From contig JASJBI010000008.1 in assembly GCA_030066595.1 (NCBI GenBank), positions 1-64,000 on the forward strand: a stretch of 64,000 bases of DNA, read 5' to 3'. This stretch comes from Alphaproteobacteria bacterium. Lineage in GTDB: Bacteria; Pseudomonadota; Alphaproteobacteria; JAJFFI01. The notes beneath the pieces are model-generated. The model worked only from the letters and a program-made list of their open reading frames with translations. It searched no databases and was not told where the DNA came from. Within the stretch, counting starts at the first letter, position 1; each line of letters starts with the position of its first letter. A program made the position numbers and the translations under genes. Shown piece by piece: positions 1 through 7,909 of this stretch.

Positions 1-204
1 GCGAACAGGTCCGGCATGGCCGAGAAGCTTTGGATCGGATTGGTCAGCCTCCTTCCCACGGAATGGGATGACGAGCTCGGCGGCGTCATGGGCGCCTTCA
101 CCAACGCGGTGGGGCTGGCGACCGACGAGCTCGTCATCCCATTCCGTGGGAAGGAGGCTGACCAATCCGATCCAAAGCTTCTCGGCCATGCCGGACCTGT
201 TCGC
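1..204. repeat. Perfect 79-bp inverted repeat at the window edge
   Basis: Bases 1-79 and 126-204 are exact reverse complements, separated by a 46-base spacer. The left arm begins at base 1, so the repeat may continue outside the window. The spacer-proximal ends carry the palindromic core GACGAGCTCG/CGAGCTCGTC, which could have seeded a fold-back. The left arm is open in one frame, but reading through the spacer and the second arm gives unrelated sequence, so I do not call a gene. It may be a real palindrome or a fold-back assembly/amplification chimera at a contig end. Bases 205-268, up to the TetR stop, hold nothing I recognise. Confidence 0.9.
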
Positions 205-268
205 AGCAAAGACAGGTCGGCGTCAAGACGCGCGTATGGGCATGGGCCGCCCACAGGCCTGCTCCGAT

Positions 269-862
269 CTAGGGTGCGCGACGTGTGGGACCCGCCGCCG
301 CGACGGCTGCCTCGCGGACGGCGCTAGCGATCTCCTCCGCGCGTTGCGCGCTCGCGACGGCGCGGGCGACCGTGAGCCCGCCGATCAGCACCGCAAGCAT
401 CGCCCAGGCCCGCGCCCGCCGGGCGTCCCTTGAGCCGCCCTCGAGACCGTCCGCGATCCGCTCGGCGATCGTGGCCATCTTCGCCTCGTAGACGGCATGG
501 ACCTCCTGCGTTGTCCGCACGACCTCGGGTGACAAGGTGGTCATGGCGCAGCCACAGGCGAGATCGGCGCGGTGGGCCCGCCCCAGATAGTAGTCGGCGA
601 ACGCCTCGACCCAGCCCGCGCCATGGGTGCGCTGAAAGTCCGGGACGCCTTCGATGACTTCGTCGAGGCCAATGTCCAGCGCGGCCCGAAAGGCGTGATC
701 CTTGGATCCGAAATGGGCATAAAATGCACCCGACGTCGCCCCGGCGGCCCTGGCGATGCCGTCGACCCCGATGCCGGCGAAGCCATGCGCGCGAAAGCCT
801 TGGCTTGCCGCGGAGAGCATCCGGCGACGGGTCTCCTTCTTCCGTTCGTCTTTCCGCGTCAT
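269..862 (-). CDS. TetR/AcrR family transcriptional regulator
   Basis: Predicted 197-residue DNA-binding repressor. The N-terminal helix-turn-helix at about residues 28-50 has the usual TetR pattern, ending GAFYAHFGSKDHAF. The C-terminal half (TTLSPEV..., GGLTVARAV) resembles the ligand-binding domain of AcrR-like regulators that sense small hydrophobic or aromatic compounds. I chose the ATG at 860-862; an in-frame GTG at 905-907 would make translation run through the first operator box. It is divergent from the Tat-exported YdhR-like gene at 984, and four palindromic boxes lie between them. Auto-repression and control of that neighbour are inferred. The effector is unknown. Confidence 0.9.
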   Translation of the reverse strand: MTRKDERKKETRRRMLSAASQGFRAHGFAGIGVDGIARAAGATSGAFYAHFGSKDHAFRAALDIGLDEVIEGVPDFQRTHGAGWVEAFADYYLGRAHRADLACGCAMTTLSPEVVRTTQEVHAVYEAKMATIAERIADGLEGGSRDARRARAWAMLAVLIGGLTVARAVASAQRAEEIASAVREAAVAAAGPTRRAP

Positions 863-880
863 GGTTCGATACCCTTTCTC

Positions 881-960
881 ATAACGATCGTTATTTTTTG
901 CTTGCACACATAACGACCGTTATCTATAACACATCACGCTCGTTATATAACGATCGTGAC
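881..960. promoter_or_regulatory. Four tandem 14-bp TetR operator-like boxes
   Basis: The perfect palindrome ATAACGATCGTTAT is at 881-894. Variants follow at 910-923 (one mismatch), 933-946 (two mismatches) and 947-960 (two mismatches). The last two abut and create CGTTATATAACG at their junction. They fill the gap between the divergent TetR gene (start 862) and the YdhR-like gene (start 984), exactly where a TetR repressor would act on both promoters. Centre-to-centre spacing shrinks from 29 to 23 to 14 bp. Confidence 0.75.
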
Positions 961-983
961 GACAGGCACAAGGGAGAGTATCC

Positions 984-1781
984 GTGAGCACAGCAGAACG
1001 CGCGCCGGTCAGGCCGACCGGGCGAACCCTGAGCCGTCGCGAAGCGTTGGGGTTCGCGGCGACAGCGACCGTCGCAACGGTCCTTGCGCCCACACTCGGC
1101 GCTTCGACCGCACTGGCCGAAGACACATCAACCCGCAGGGAGACCGCCATGGCACCGAAAGCCTTCGTCTACACAGAGCTTCAGATTTCCGTCCCCTTCG
1201 CCGAGGCGCCGTGGCGGAAGGTCAACCCGACCTTGCTGCGGCAGCCCGGGCTCCTCAACAAGACCTGGCTCGCCGGCGTCGGCAACCACTCGCTTGGCGG
1301 CATCTATGCCTTCGACAGCATTGAGAACGCGCAGTCGTTCGTCACTGGCTACTTCCCGAACGAGGCCAGGACTTTCGGCGTCGCGCAAACCACGCGTATC
1401 TTCGATGCCGCGGTCGTCGCGGACGCAAGCCGCGATATCAATTCGGTGCATTTCGGCGCAAAGCTCGACCGCAAACCGGGCGCCTTCGTCTATACCGAGG
1501 TCCAGGTCAACGTGCCCTTTGAAAAAGCGCCTTGGCGCGAGCGCAACCCGAGCCTCAGGAAACAACCGGGCTTGCTGGCAAAGACCTGGCTGAGCGGGCT
1601 GCATACCAACACGCTCGGCGGAATCGACGCCTTCGATACCATCGAGAACGCCCAGGCCTTCGCGTTGACCGACTTCCCGAACCAGATCGCCAAAATGAAC
1701 GCCGCCTTCTACACGCGCGTTTTCGACGCAAGAGTCGTGGAAGAGGCAAGCCGCCCGTTGCGCTCCCCCTTCTTCGTTTGA
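984..1781 (+). CDS. Tat-exported protein with two YdhR-like domains
   Basis: 265 residues from GTG at 984, preceded by GGGAGAG. Residues about 14-45 form a twin-arginine signal (LSRREALGF, then an alanine-rich hydrophobic stretch ending ALAE). The mature part is a tandem duplication: two units of about 85 residues, each starting with FVYTE(L/V)Q and containing APWR, QPGLL, KTWL, LGGI, F(D)(S/T)IENAQ and ending in (T)R(I/V)FDA. The units resemble the YdhR/putative mono-oxygenase family, small dimeric alpha/beta-barrel proteins. The duplication suggests a pseudo-dimer in one chain. Export to the periplasm is unusual for this fold. The enzyme activity is not shown. Control by the divergent TetR is likely. 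Confidence 0.75.
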   Translation: MSTAERAPVRPTGRTLSRREALGFAATATVATVLAPTLGASTALAEDTSTRRETAMAPKAFVYTELQISVPFAEAPWRKVNPTLLRQPGLLNKTWLAGVGNHSLGGIYAFDSIENAQSFVTGYFPNEARTFGVAQTTRIFDAAVVADASRDINSVHFGAKLDRKPGAFVYTEVQVNVPFEKAPWRERNPSLRKQPGLLAKTWLSGLHTNTLGGIDAFDTIENAQAFALTDFPNQIAKMNAAFYTRVFDARVVEEASRPLRSPFFV

Positions 1782-1858
1782 ACTTGCGCCCCGCCCCCCT
1801 GGCGCCCCTTGCCACCGGCAGCGGGCGTCGGGATCGGTCTGCGGCGGATCAGCGCCCC

Positions 1859-2689
1859 CTAGAAGTCCACCTTCTCGCCCGGCTGGATCGGGTAGACCGT
1901 GGTCGAGCCAGTGTTGCCCAGCGCCGCGATGTACTCCTGGGGCGTGCCCTTGAGCACCGGGATGGTGCCGTAGTGCATCGGGATCGCGTGGATCGGCTTC
2001 AGGAGCGTGTTGGTGGCGTAGGCTGCGTCCTCGGGGCTCATCACGAAGTGGCCGCCGATCGGGATCAGCACCAGGTCCGGCTTGTAGTACTCGGCGATGA
2101 AGGCCATGTCGGCGAACAGCGTGGTGTCGCCCATGTGGTAGATCCTGAAGCCGTTCTCGACCTCGATGATGAAGCCGACCGGCTCGCCGCCCACATAGAC
2201 CTGCTTCCGCTTGGTCATGGGGTTGGTCCAGACCAGCTCCGAGCTGTGCTCGGCTCGCACCATGGTGATCTTGATCCCGGGCCCCAATGGCGTGATCACG
2301 CCGCCCTTGTTCATGCGCGGGGCGAGCTTGGCCGGCACGATCCTGAGCGCGGCGAGCGAGCTGGCCAGGCCCGGGGGCGCCCAGATCGGCACCTTGAGTT
2401 TCTTGGCCAGCGCCGGCGCGTCGCCCAGATGGTCGCCATGGGCGTGCGTGACCAGGATCAGGTCGACCTTGCCGAGCGCGTCGAGCTTCTTGTACTCGGC
2501 CGGCGTCTTCGGGTTCTTAGTCAGGAACGGGTCGATGATGATGACCTTGCCGCCCGGCGTGGTGATGCGGAAGGCCGACTGCCCCAGCCACAAGACCTCG
2601 GTCTTGCTTTCGGCCAGCGCCGGCCCGCCCGCAAGGACGAACGCGAACCAGAGTGCGGCGACCGCCGCGATCGAACGAAACTGCAGCAT
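1859..2689 (-). CDS. Exported metal-dependent hydrolase, UPF0173-like (metallo-beta-lactamase fold)
   Basis: 276 residues from the ATG at 2687-2689, which has a strong GGAGGGA ribosome site; an upstream in-frame start at 2734 lacks one. A signal peptide covers about residues 1-27 (ends GGPALAE). The core shows the metallo-beta-lactamase motif THAHGDHLGD, then conserved HSSE, GFxIE and HMGDTT segments and a late MHYGT, all typical of UPF0173/UlaG-like hydrolases that bind two metals. Substrate unknown. Most UPF0173 proteins are cytoplasmic and near 230 residues, so the secreted form with extra N-terminal sequence is a variant. It is convergent with the YdhR-like gene. Confidence 0.85.
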   Translation of the reverse strand: MLQFRSIAAVAALWFAFVLAGGPALAESKTEVLWLGQSAFRITTPGGKVIIIDPFLTKNPKTPAEYKKLDALGKVDLILVTHAHGDHLGDAPALAKKLKVPIWAPPGLASSLAALRIVPAKLAPRMNKGGVITPLGPGIKITMVRAEHSSELVWTNPMTKRKQVYVGGEPVGFIIEVENGFRIYHMGDTTLFADMAFIAEYYKPDLVLIPIGGHFVMSPEDAAYATNTLLKPIHAIPMHYGTIPVLKGTPQEYIAALGNTGSTTVYPIQPGEKVDF

Positions 2690-2744
2690 GACGTCCCTCC
2701 CTCTTGGTGTTCCTTGGGCGCGCCGCTTAACCATAACGGATAGC

Positions 2745-3395
2745 TTAGCGTAACACGCGCGGCCGTCCAGCCCGGCGCGACAAACCGGCGGTGAGCGCGA
2801 GCGCGGTCAGTGCGCCCACCGCGGCGAGCGCCGTGTCCTTCTGGGCGTCGAACAGGTCGCCCTGGGTGCCGAGAAAGGCCATCGCCGCCTCGGGATCGAC
2901 GATCTGGGCGGTGACCCATTCCACCAGCTCGTAGCTCTCGCTGATCGCCATGCAGATGGCCAGTGCGAGGCCGTAGCTCCAGCCGCCCCTGAGCTTGGCC
3001 GCGCGCATCAAGAGCTCGCGCAACGGATAGAACAGCAGCAGCCCAAAGCTGAAATGCACCACCCGGTCGTAGTGGTTGCGAGAGAAGCCGAACTGCTCGC
3101 CGAGCCAGAAGCCGAGCGGGGTTTCCGAATAGGTGTAATGCGCGCCGTAAAGATGCAGCGTCGTGAAGATCGCGATCAAGAGATAGGACAGATCGGACAT
3201 GGCCAAGCGCCGATAGCTGGCGACCAGATAGAGTGCGGCCGCCAGCACAAGGATGTTCTCGAGACACCAGTCGTACCGGTAGCGCGGGGCGATGGCCAAA
3301 ACCAGCCACCAGACGCCAACGGCCGCGATCAGGACGTGCAGCAGTCGGCGCTCCCGGAAGTCCGGCTGTCGGGGCGAAGTGGCGGTGGTGATCAC
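2745..3395 (-). CDS. YjdF/DUF2238 family integral membrane protein
   Basis: 216 residues from a GTG at 3393-3395, preceded by AGGGGC. About six hydrophobic segments are visible, with DUF2238-type conserved motifs: NHYDRVVHFSFG in the middle, a polar SESYELVEW stretch and LGTQGDLFDAQKD near the end. The family (E. coli YjdF) has no established biochemical function; conserved polar and acidic residues inside the membrane suggest binding or catalysis. It ends 55 bp upstream of the hydrolase gene on the same strand and may be cotranscribed with it. Confidence 0.85.
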   Translation of the reverse strand: MITTATSPRQPDFRERRLLHVLIAAVGVWWLVLAIAPRYRYDWCLENILVLAAALYLVASYRRLAMSDLSYLLIAIFTTLHLYGAHYTYSETPLGFWLGEQFGFSRNHYDRVVHFSFGLLLFYPLRELLMRAAKLRGGWSYGLALAICMAISESYELVEWVTAQIVDPEAAMAFLGTQGDLFDAQKDTALAAVGALTALALTAGLSRRAGRPRVLR

Positions 3396-3441
3396 GCCCC
3401 TGCTTTACCCCTTTCGGCCGCCGCCGGGCCAGTCTGCGATG

Positions 3442-3996
3442 CTATTTCACGGTGATGCAGGTGCACGCCGCCAGATGCGCGACCTTGTGGGACACGCTGC
3501 CCATCATCAGCCCCTGCAGGTCGCCGAGCCCGCGGCTGCCCATGACGATCAGGTCGGCGTTGCGGGCCTCGGCATGCTCGAGGATGCGCTTGACCGGGTC
3601 GCCGTCTTCGACCAGCGTGTCGACCTGCCGGATGCCCTTTTGGCGCACCACCTCCTTCGCGCCGTCGAGCACGCGTTTGCCGACGAACTCGAGGAAATCC
3701 ACCGTGGGCTCTTCGCGGCCCATCAGCATGTTCGCCGGGAACTGGCCTTCCGGAACGTCTGCGATCAGCGCGCGATAACCGCTTACCATCGCGCCCACAT
3801 GCTCGACCTCGGCCGCGCGCTTGAGCTCCTCGGTGAACTCATCCCGGGAGACCACGTGCAGGAGCGTCAGCCGGGCTTCGTACTTTTCGGCCAGATCGCT
3901 CGCCAGCGCGGTCGCCTTGAGCGCGTGGTCCGAGCCGTCCACCGGCACCAGGATGGAGCTTATGGACTCGATGACAACTGGTTCGGCCTTGGCCAT
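3442..3996 (-). CDS. Universal stress protein, UspA family
   Basis: 184 residues from the ATG at 3994-3996, preceded by GGAAAGGGGG; a GTG at 4017 is an alternative. It starts with ISSILVPVDGSDHA, the first strand and loop of the Usp fold. The C-terminal ATP-binding signature G-2X-G-9X-G-S is present as GSRG...MMGSVS, so this is probably an ATP-binding Usp. The protein is longer than the usual 140-150 residues because of an insertion between the early helices and the nucleotide loop. Cytoplasmic stress role inferred from the family. Neighbours on the same strand are small membrane genes. Confidence 0.9.
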   Translation of the reverse strand: MAKAEPVVIESISSILVPVDGSDHALKATALASDLAEKYEARLTLLHVVSRDEFTEELKRAAEVEHVGAMVSGYRALIADVPEGQFPANMLMGREEPTVDFLEFVGKRVLDGAKEVVRQKGIRQVDTLVEDGDPVKRILEHAEARNADLIVMGSRGLGDLQGLMMGSVSHKVAHLAACTCITVK

Positions 3997-4071
3997 GGCA
4001 GCCCCCTTTCCTTGCACCCCTTCTCGCGGACGGGCGGGGCCGGCGCATTGATGTCCGTCAAGCGGAGCGTG

Positions 4072-4410
4072 TCACTCCGCCGGCCGGGTCGCGGGGGTGC
4101 GGCCGGCGACCTGCGGCCAGGGGTTGAACGGCCAGGGCTTTTCGTCGGTGTTGTAGGTCACGAAGCGGGCGATCTCGCAGATGTACTGGGCGAGCTGGTC
4201 GCCGAAGCCGCGCAACCGAGCGTTGGCCTCGCCCGTGAACAGGGCGAAGCCGAACTGGAAGACGGCCACCGCCAGCAACACCACTTCCGCGACGCTCCAG
4301 GCGATCGCGAACAGCACCATGAACAGCCCCCGGAGCCAGGTCCCGGGCACCAGATAGGTCTTTTCGTCCTTGCTTGGGCCCGCGGTTGGTCCGCTGGTCT
4401 CCTCCGCCAT
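4072..4410 (-). CDS. DUF4389 domain membrane protein
   Basis: 112 residues from the ATG at 4408-4410, with GGAGGGG upstream. It has one or two closely spaced hydrophobic segments (LRGLFMVLFAIAWSVAEVV and LLAVAVFQFGFALF). The tail reads FGDQLAQYICEIARFVTYNTDEKPWPF, the typical DUF4389 ending. Function is unknown. It lies upstream of the UspA gene on the same strand and is divergent from dodecin. Confidence 0.8.
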   Translation of the reverse strand: MAEETSGPTAGPSKDEKTYLVPGTWLRGLFMVLFAIAWSVAEVVLLAVAVFQFGFALFTGEANARLRGFGDQLAQYICEIARFVTYNTDEKPWPFNPWPQVAGRTPATRPAE

Positions 4411-4593
4411 GACAATACCCCTCCTACCCACTGCGCTTGCAATTCACTCCGCATCACAGGTTGGGAGCGGCCCAGCCCGCTTCAAGGGCCGTCGGCGCAC
4501 AAGCGAATCGCCGCCGGGGCGGGAAGATGTTAGGCTTGTCCGGCTGCTGACTTCCGGACCTGTGCCATGAGCCATGACACAGGGAGAGAGACT

Positions 4594-4797
4594 ATGGCGG
4601 TTGCACGCGTCACCAAAATCACCGCGTCCTCGACGACCAGCTTCGATCACGCGATCAACAGTGGGCTCGACCGGGCGTCTTCGTCCCTGCGCGGGATCAC
4701 CGGGCTGGAGGTCGTCTCGATGAAGGCCAAGGTGGAGAACGGTGCCATCTCCGAATACCGCGCCACCATGGAGGTGACATTCGTGCTCGACGAGTAG
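4594..4797 (+). CDS. Dodecin family protein lacking the flavin-stacking tryptophan
   Basis: 67 residues from the ATG at 4594 (ribosome site GGGAGAGAG); an in-frame ATG at 4567 is less well placed. The pattern [19 protein letters not shown]...RASSSLRG...V(E)NG...Y(R)[10 protein letters not shown] is that of dodecins, small beta-alpha-beta-beta proteins that form hollow dodecamers. Flavin-binding dodecins carry a Trp on the second strand; here the matching segment is GITGLEVV (residues 34-41) and the protein has no Trp at all. It may bind little or no flavin, as described for calcium-type dodecins. Confidence 0.9.
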   Translation: MAVARVTKITASSTTSFDHAINSGLDRASSSLRGITGLEVVSMKAKVENGAISEYRATMEVTFVLDE

Positions 4798-4805
4798 GGC
4801 AAGCT

Positions 4806-4853
4806 TCGGGCAAGCCGGCCGCGGCGCACGCCGTCACGGCCGGCTTCGCCCGA
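4806..4853. terminator. Strong hairpin between dodecin and pyrB
   Basis: The arms TCGGGCAAGCCGGCCG (4806-4821) and its complement at 4837-4853 pair over 16 bp with one bulged base around a 15-base loop. It lies 8 bp after the dodecin stop. There is no T-run, so it could be a factor-assisted terminator or an mRNA-stabilising end for dodecin. Confidence 0.5.
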
Positions 4854-4877
4854 CTTGCTGCCCGGGGGATCGGCGGG

Positions 4878-4894
4878 TATATAGTGCGCCTTTA
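4878..4894 (+). promoter_or_regulatory. Probable pyrB -10 region with a near-leaderless start
   Basis: TATATAGT at 4878-4885 is the only good -10 candidate before pyrB and ends 9 bases before its ATG. No ribosome-binding site is visible between it and 4895. If used, the transcript would begin within a few bases of the start codon. Confidence 0.4.
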
Positions 4895-5863
4895 ATGACC
4901 GAAAAGACGGCCCGTTCGAACCTCGCCTTTCCCCACCGGCATCTTTTGGGGATCGAGGGCCTTTCCCCCGACGAGATCACGCTGCTGCTCGACCTGTCCG
5001 AGGCCTATGTCGAGCAGAACCGGCTCGAGGACAAGAAGAAGTCCACCCTGCGCGGGCGGACGCTGATCAACCTGTTCTTCGAGACCTCGACCCGGACCCG
5101 CACCTCGTTCGAGCTGGCCGGCAAGCGGCTCGGCGCCGATGTCATCAACATGTCCATCGCCACCTCGTCCATCAAAAAGGGCGAGACCCTGCTGGATACG
5201 GCGATCACGCTGAACGCCATGCACCCGGACGTGCTGGTCGTGCGCCACCCCTACAGCGGCGCGGTCAAGCTGTTGTCGGAAAAGGTCAACTGCGCCGTCA
5301 TCAACGGCGGCGACGGCAGCCACGAGCACCCGACCCAGGCCCTGCTCGACGCGCTCACCATCCGGCGCCGGCTGGGCCGGCTGAGCAAGCTCACGGTGGC
5401 CATCTGCGGCGACGTGCTGCACAGCCGCGTGGCCCGCTCGAACATTCACCTGCTCAACACCATGGGCGCCCATGTCCGGGTGGTGGCGCCGCCGACGCTC
5501 TTGCCCGCGAGCATCGGGCGGCTGGGCGTCGAGGTCTTCCACGACATGCGCGAGGGGTTGCGCGGCTGTGACATCGTGATGATGCTCCGGCTGCAGACCG
5601 AGCGCATGAAGGGCAGCTTCGTGCCCTCGATCCGGGAGTATTTCCACTTCTTCGGCCTGGACTACGACAAGCTCTCGGTCGCCAAGGAGGACGCGCTGAT
5701 CATGCACCCCGGGCCGATGAACCGGGGCATCGAGATCGACAGCGAGCTCGCCGACGACGTCGGCCGCAGCGTCATCCAGGAACAGGTCGAAATGGGCGTG
5801 GCCGTGCGCATGGCCTGTCTCGAGACCCTGGCCAGCAACGGGGTCGTTGGGAGCGCGCGCTGA
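4895..5863 (+). CDS. pyrB: Aspartate carbamoyltransferase catalytic subunit
   Basis: 322 residues. Joins carbamoyl phosphate to L-aspartate in the second step of pyrimidine synthesis. Signature residues are in place: [13 protein letters not shown] (carbamoyl-phosphate loop, about residues 62-74), the SSIKKGET loop, HPTQALLD, and the late HPGPMNRG. The product is full length for the family. The gene has no ribosome site upstream. Its TGA overlaps the pyrC ATG by one base (TGATG), so the two are translationally coupled and probably form a complex, as class-A type enzymes do. Confidence 0.98.
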   Translation: MTEKTARSNLAFPHRHLLGIEGLSPDEITLLLDLSEAYVEQNRLEDKKKSTLRGRTLINLFFETSTRTRTSFELAGKRLGADVINMSIATSSIKKGETLLDTAITLNAMHPDVLVVRHPYSGAVKLLSEKVNCAVINGGDGSHEHPTQALLDALTIRRRLGRLSKLTVAICGDVLHSRVARSNIHLLNTMGAHVRVVAPPTLLPASIGRLGVEVFHDMREGLRGCDIVMMLRLQTERMKGSFVPSIREYFHFFGLDYDKLSVAKEDALIMHPGPMNRGIEIDSELADDVGRSVIQEQVEMGVAVRMACLETLASNGVVGSAR

Positions 5864-7170
5864 TGGCGGCGCAGGCTGAGATCGCGTTCAGGAACGCACG
5901 GCTGCTGGATCCGGCCAGCGGCCTGGACCAGGTCGGCGATCTGGTGGTACGCGACGGCTTGATCGCGGCCCTGGGTCCGGGACTGCCGCGCAACGCCGAG
6001 GCCGGCTACAAGGAAGAGCTCGACTGCACCGGCATGTGCTTGGCGCCCGGGCTGGTGGACATGCGGGTCCAGCTGCGCGAGCCGGGCGAAGAGCACAAAG
6101 AGACCATCGCCACCGCCTCGGACGCGGCCGCGGCCGGCGGGGTCACCGCCATGGTCTGCCTGCCCAACACCAACCCGGTGATTGACGACGTCGCGGGCAT
6201 CGAGTTCGTCGCCCGCCGGGCCCGCGAGGTCAAAGGCGTCAAGGTGTTCGCATACGGCGCGCTCACGCGGGACCTGGGCGGCAAAGAGCTGACCGAGATC
6301 GGGCTCTTGGCGGAAACCGGCGCGCTGGCCTTCACCGACGGCGAGCGGACGGTCACCGATTCCCTGGTCATGCGCCGGGCGCTGTCCTATGCCAGCACCT
6401 TCGGCGTTACGGTAATCCAGCACCCCGAGGATCCGGCGCTCGCCGCCGAGGGCGACATGAACGAAGGCGAGATCGCCACGCGGCTGGGGTTGAGCGGCAT
6501 TCCCGATTGTGCCGAGGTCATGATCATCGAGCGCGATCTGCACCTGGTGGCACTGACCGGCGGACGCTACCACGCGGCGCATATCTCGACCGCGGCGTCG
6601 GTCGAGGCGATCCGCCGGGCCAAGGCGCGGGGGCTGGCGGTGAGCTGCGACACCGCACCACCCTATTTCGCGCTCAACGAAACCTCGGTGGGCGACTACC
6701 GCACTTTCGCCAAGCTGTCGCCGCCACTCCGCTCGGAGGAGGACCGCAAGGCCGTCGTGGCCGGGCTCAAGGACGGCACCATCGATGCGATCGCCAGCGA
6801 CCATGCGCCGCACGACCAGGACAGCAAGCGGGTGCCGTTCAGCCAGGCGGCGTTCGGCGCGGTCGGCCTCGAGACCCTGCTACCGGTCTCGCTCGAGCTT
6901 TGCCACAACGGGAGTATGCCGCTGCTGGAGGTGCTCGCCCGCTTGACCCAGGGGCCCGCGAACATCCTCGGGCTGCCGCTCGGCCGCATGGAGGCCGGGG
7001 CGCCGGCCGACCTTGTGCTGTTCGATCCGGACAGGCCCTGGACCATCGATCCGGATGCCTTTCGCAGCAAGTCCAAGAACTCGCCGTTCGACGGCAGACC
7101 GGTCCAGGGGCGGGCGCTCCGCACCTTCGTCGGCGGCCGGACCTTGTTCGACCGCAACGGCGCCGGCTGA
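5863..7170 (+). CDS. pyrC: Dihydroorotase (class I), HxH motif missing
   Basis: 435 residues of the amidohydrolase fold. The overall pattern is class I dihydroorotase: PGLVDM, LREPGEEHKET, AAAGGVTAMVCLPNTNP, HISTAAS and SDHAPH. The first metal-binding HxH (expected at residues 68 and 70) reads R68-V-Q70, while the later His and Asp ligands remain. Loss of HxH is familiar in alphaproteobacterial PyrC and in the non-catalytic PyrC' of pseudomonads. The protein may therefore scaffold PyrB rather than catalyse, with an active dihydroorotase encoded elsewhere, or may work with an altered metal site. Cotranscribed with pyrB; plsY follows 6 bp later. Confidence 0.88.
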   Translation: MAAQAEIAFRNARLLDPASGLDQVGDLVVRDGLIAALGPGLPRNAEAGYKEELDCTGMCLAPGLVDMRVQLREPGEEHKETIATASDAAAAGGVTAMVCLPNTNPVIDDVAGIEFVARRAREVKGVKVFAYGALTRDLGGKELTEIGLLAETGALAFTDGERTVTDSLVMRRALSYASTFGVTVIQHPEDPALAAEGDMNEGEIATRLGLSGIPDCAEVMIIERDLHLVALTGGRYHAAHISTAASVEAIRRAKARGLAVSCDTAPPYFALNETSVGDYRTFAKLSPPLRSEEDRKAVVAGLKDGTIDAIASDHAPHDQDSKRVPFSQAAFGAVGLETLLPVSLELCHNGSMPLLEVLARLTQGPANILGLPLGRMEAGAPADLVLFDPDRPWTIDPDAFRSKSKNSPFDGRPVQGRALRTFVGGRTLFDRNGAG

Positions 7171-7176
7171 ACGGCG

Positions 7177-7803
7177 ATGACCGCGGCCGGCTGGCCGGAG
7201 CTGTTGGTTGCCCTGTTGCTGGGCTACGGGTTCGGCTCGATCCCCTTTGGCATCCTGTTGACGCGTGCGGCCGGCCTGGGTGACGTGCGCAAGATCGGCT
7301 CTGGCAATATCGGCGCGACCAACGTGCTGCGCACCGGGCACAAGGGGCTGGCCGCGGCGACGCTCCTCGCAGACATGGGCAAGGGCGCCGCCGCGGTGCT
7401 GCTGGCCCGCGCCTTCTGGCCGGCCGCGGCCGGAGCGGACCCGGCGCTGGTCGCCGGGGCGGGCGCCATGCTCGGCCACGTCTTTCCCCTGTGGCTGCGC
7501 TTTCGCGGCGGCAAGGGCGTGGCAACCGCCCTGGGCGTCTATATCGCGGTGGCCTGGCCCGCCGGCCTGCTCGCCTGCGTCACCTGGCTGCTCGTTGCGC
7601 TGCTGTTCCGCTATTCCTCGCTCGCGGCGCTGATCGCCGTGACCGCCACGCCGGCCTACATGCTGGTCTTCGGCGGTCCGCCCGCGGTGGTGCTGGCCGC
7701 CCTGGTGGGCGCCTTGGTGTGGCTCCGGCACGGCGCCAACGTCCGGCGCCTGATCGCCGGCACGGAGCCCAAGATCGGACAGGGCGAGCGGACGCCGGGG
7801 TGA
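7177..7803 (+). CDS. plsY: Glycerol-3-phosphate acyltransferase PlsY
   Basis: 208-residue inner-membrane enzyme that transfers acyl groups from acyl-phosphate to glycerol-3-phosphate, making lysophosphatidate for phospholipids. The three PlsY motifs are visible: GSIPFG near residue 17 with GSGNIGATNVLR after it, HVFPLWLRFRGGKGVAT in the middle, and HGANVRRLIAGTEPKIG at the end. Several membrane segments lie between them. It follows pyrC by 6 bp, a frequent order in alphaproteobacteria. Confidence 0.97.
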   Translation: MTAAGWPELLVALLLGYGFGSIPFGILLTRAAGLGDVRKIGSGNIGATNVLRTGHKGLAAATLLADMGKGAAAVLLARAFWPAAAGADPALVAGAGAMLGHVFPLWLRFRGGKGVATALGVYIAVAWPAGLLACVTWLLVALLFRYSSLAALIAVTATPAYMLVFGGPPAVVLAALVGALVWLRHGANVRRLIAGTEPKIGQGERTPG

Positions 7804-7909
7804 CGACTGTGAATGCCCTGGCACGCGATGCCCAGCGACCAGAACTCCGGACGCATGAGCCCGCGAGGCGCCAATTGCTTTTCCGTCCCGGGGCGACGAA
7901 CATGCGCGG

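Noticed and set aside
16-433. Overlapping ORFs in the first 430 bases
   Set aside because: They run through both arms of the inverted repeat or antisense to the TetR gene.
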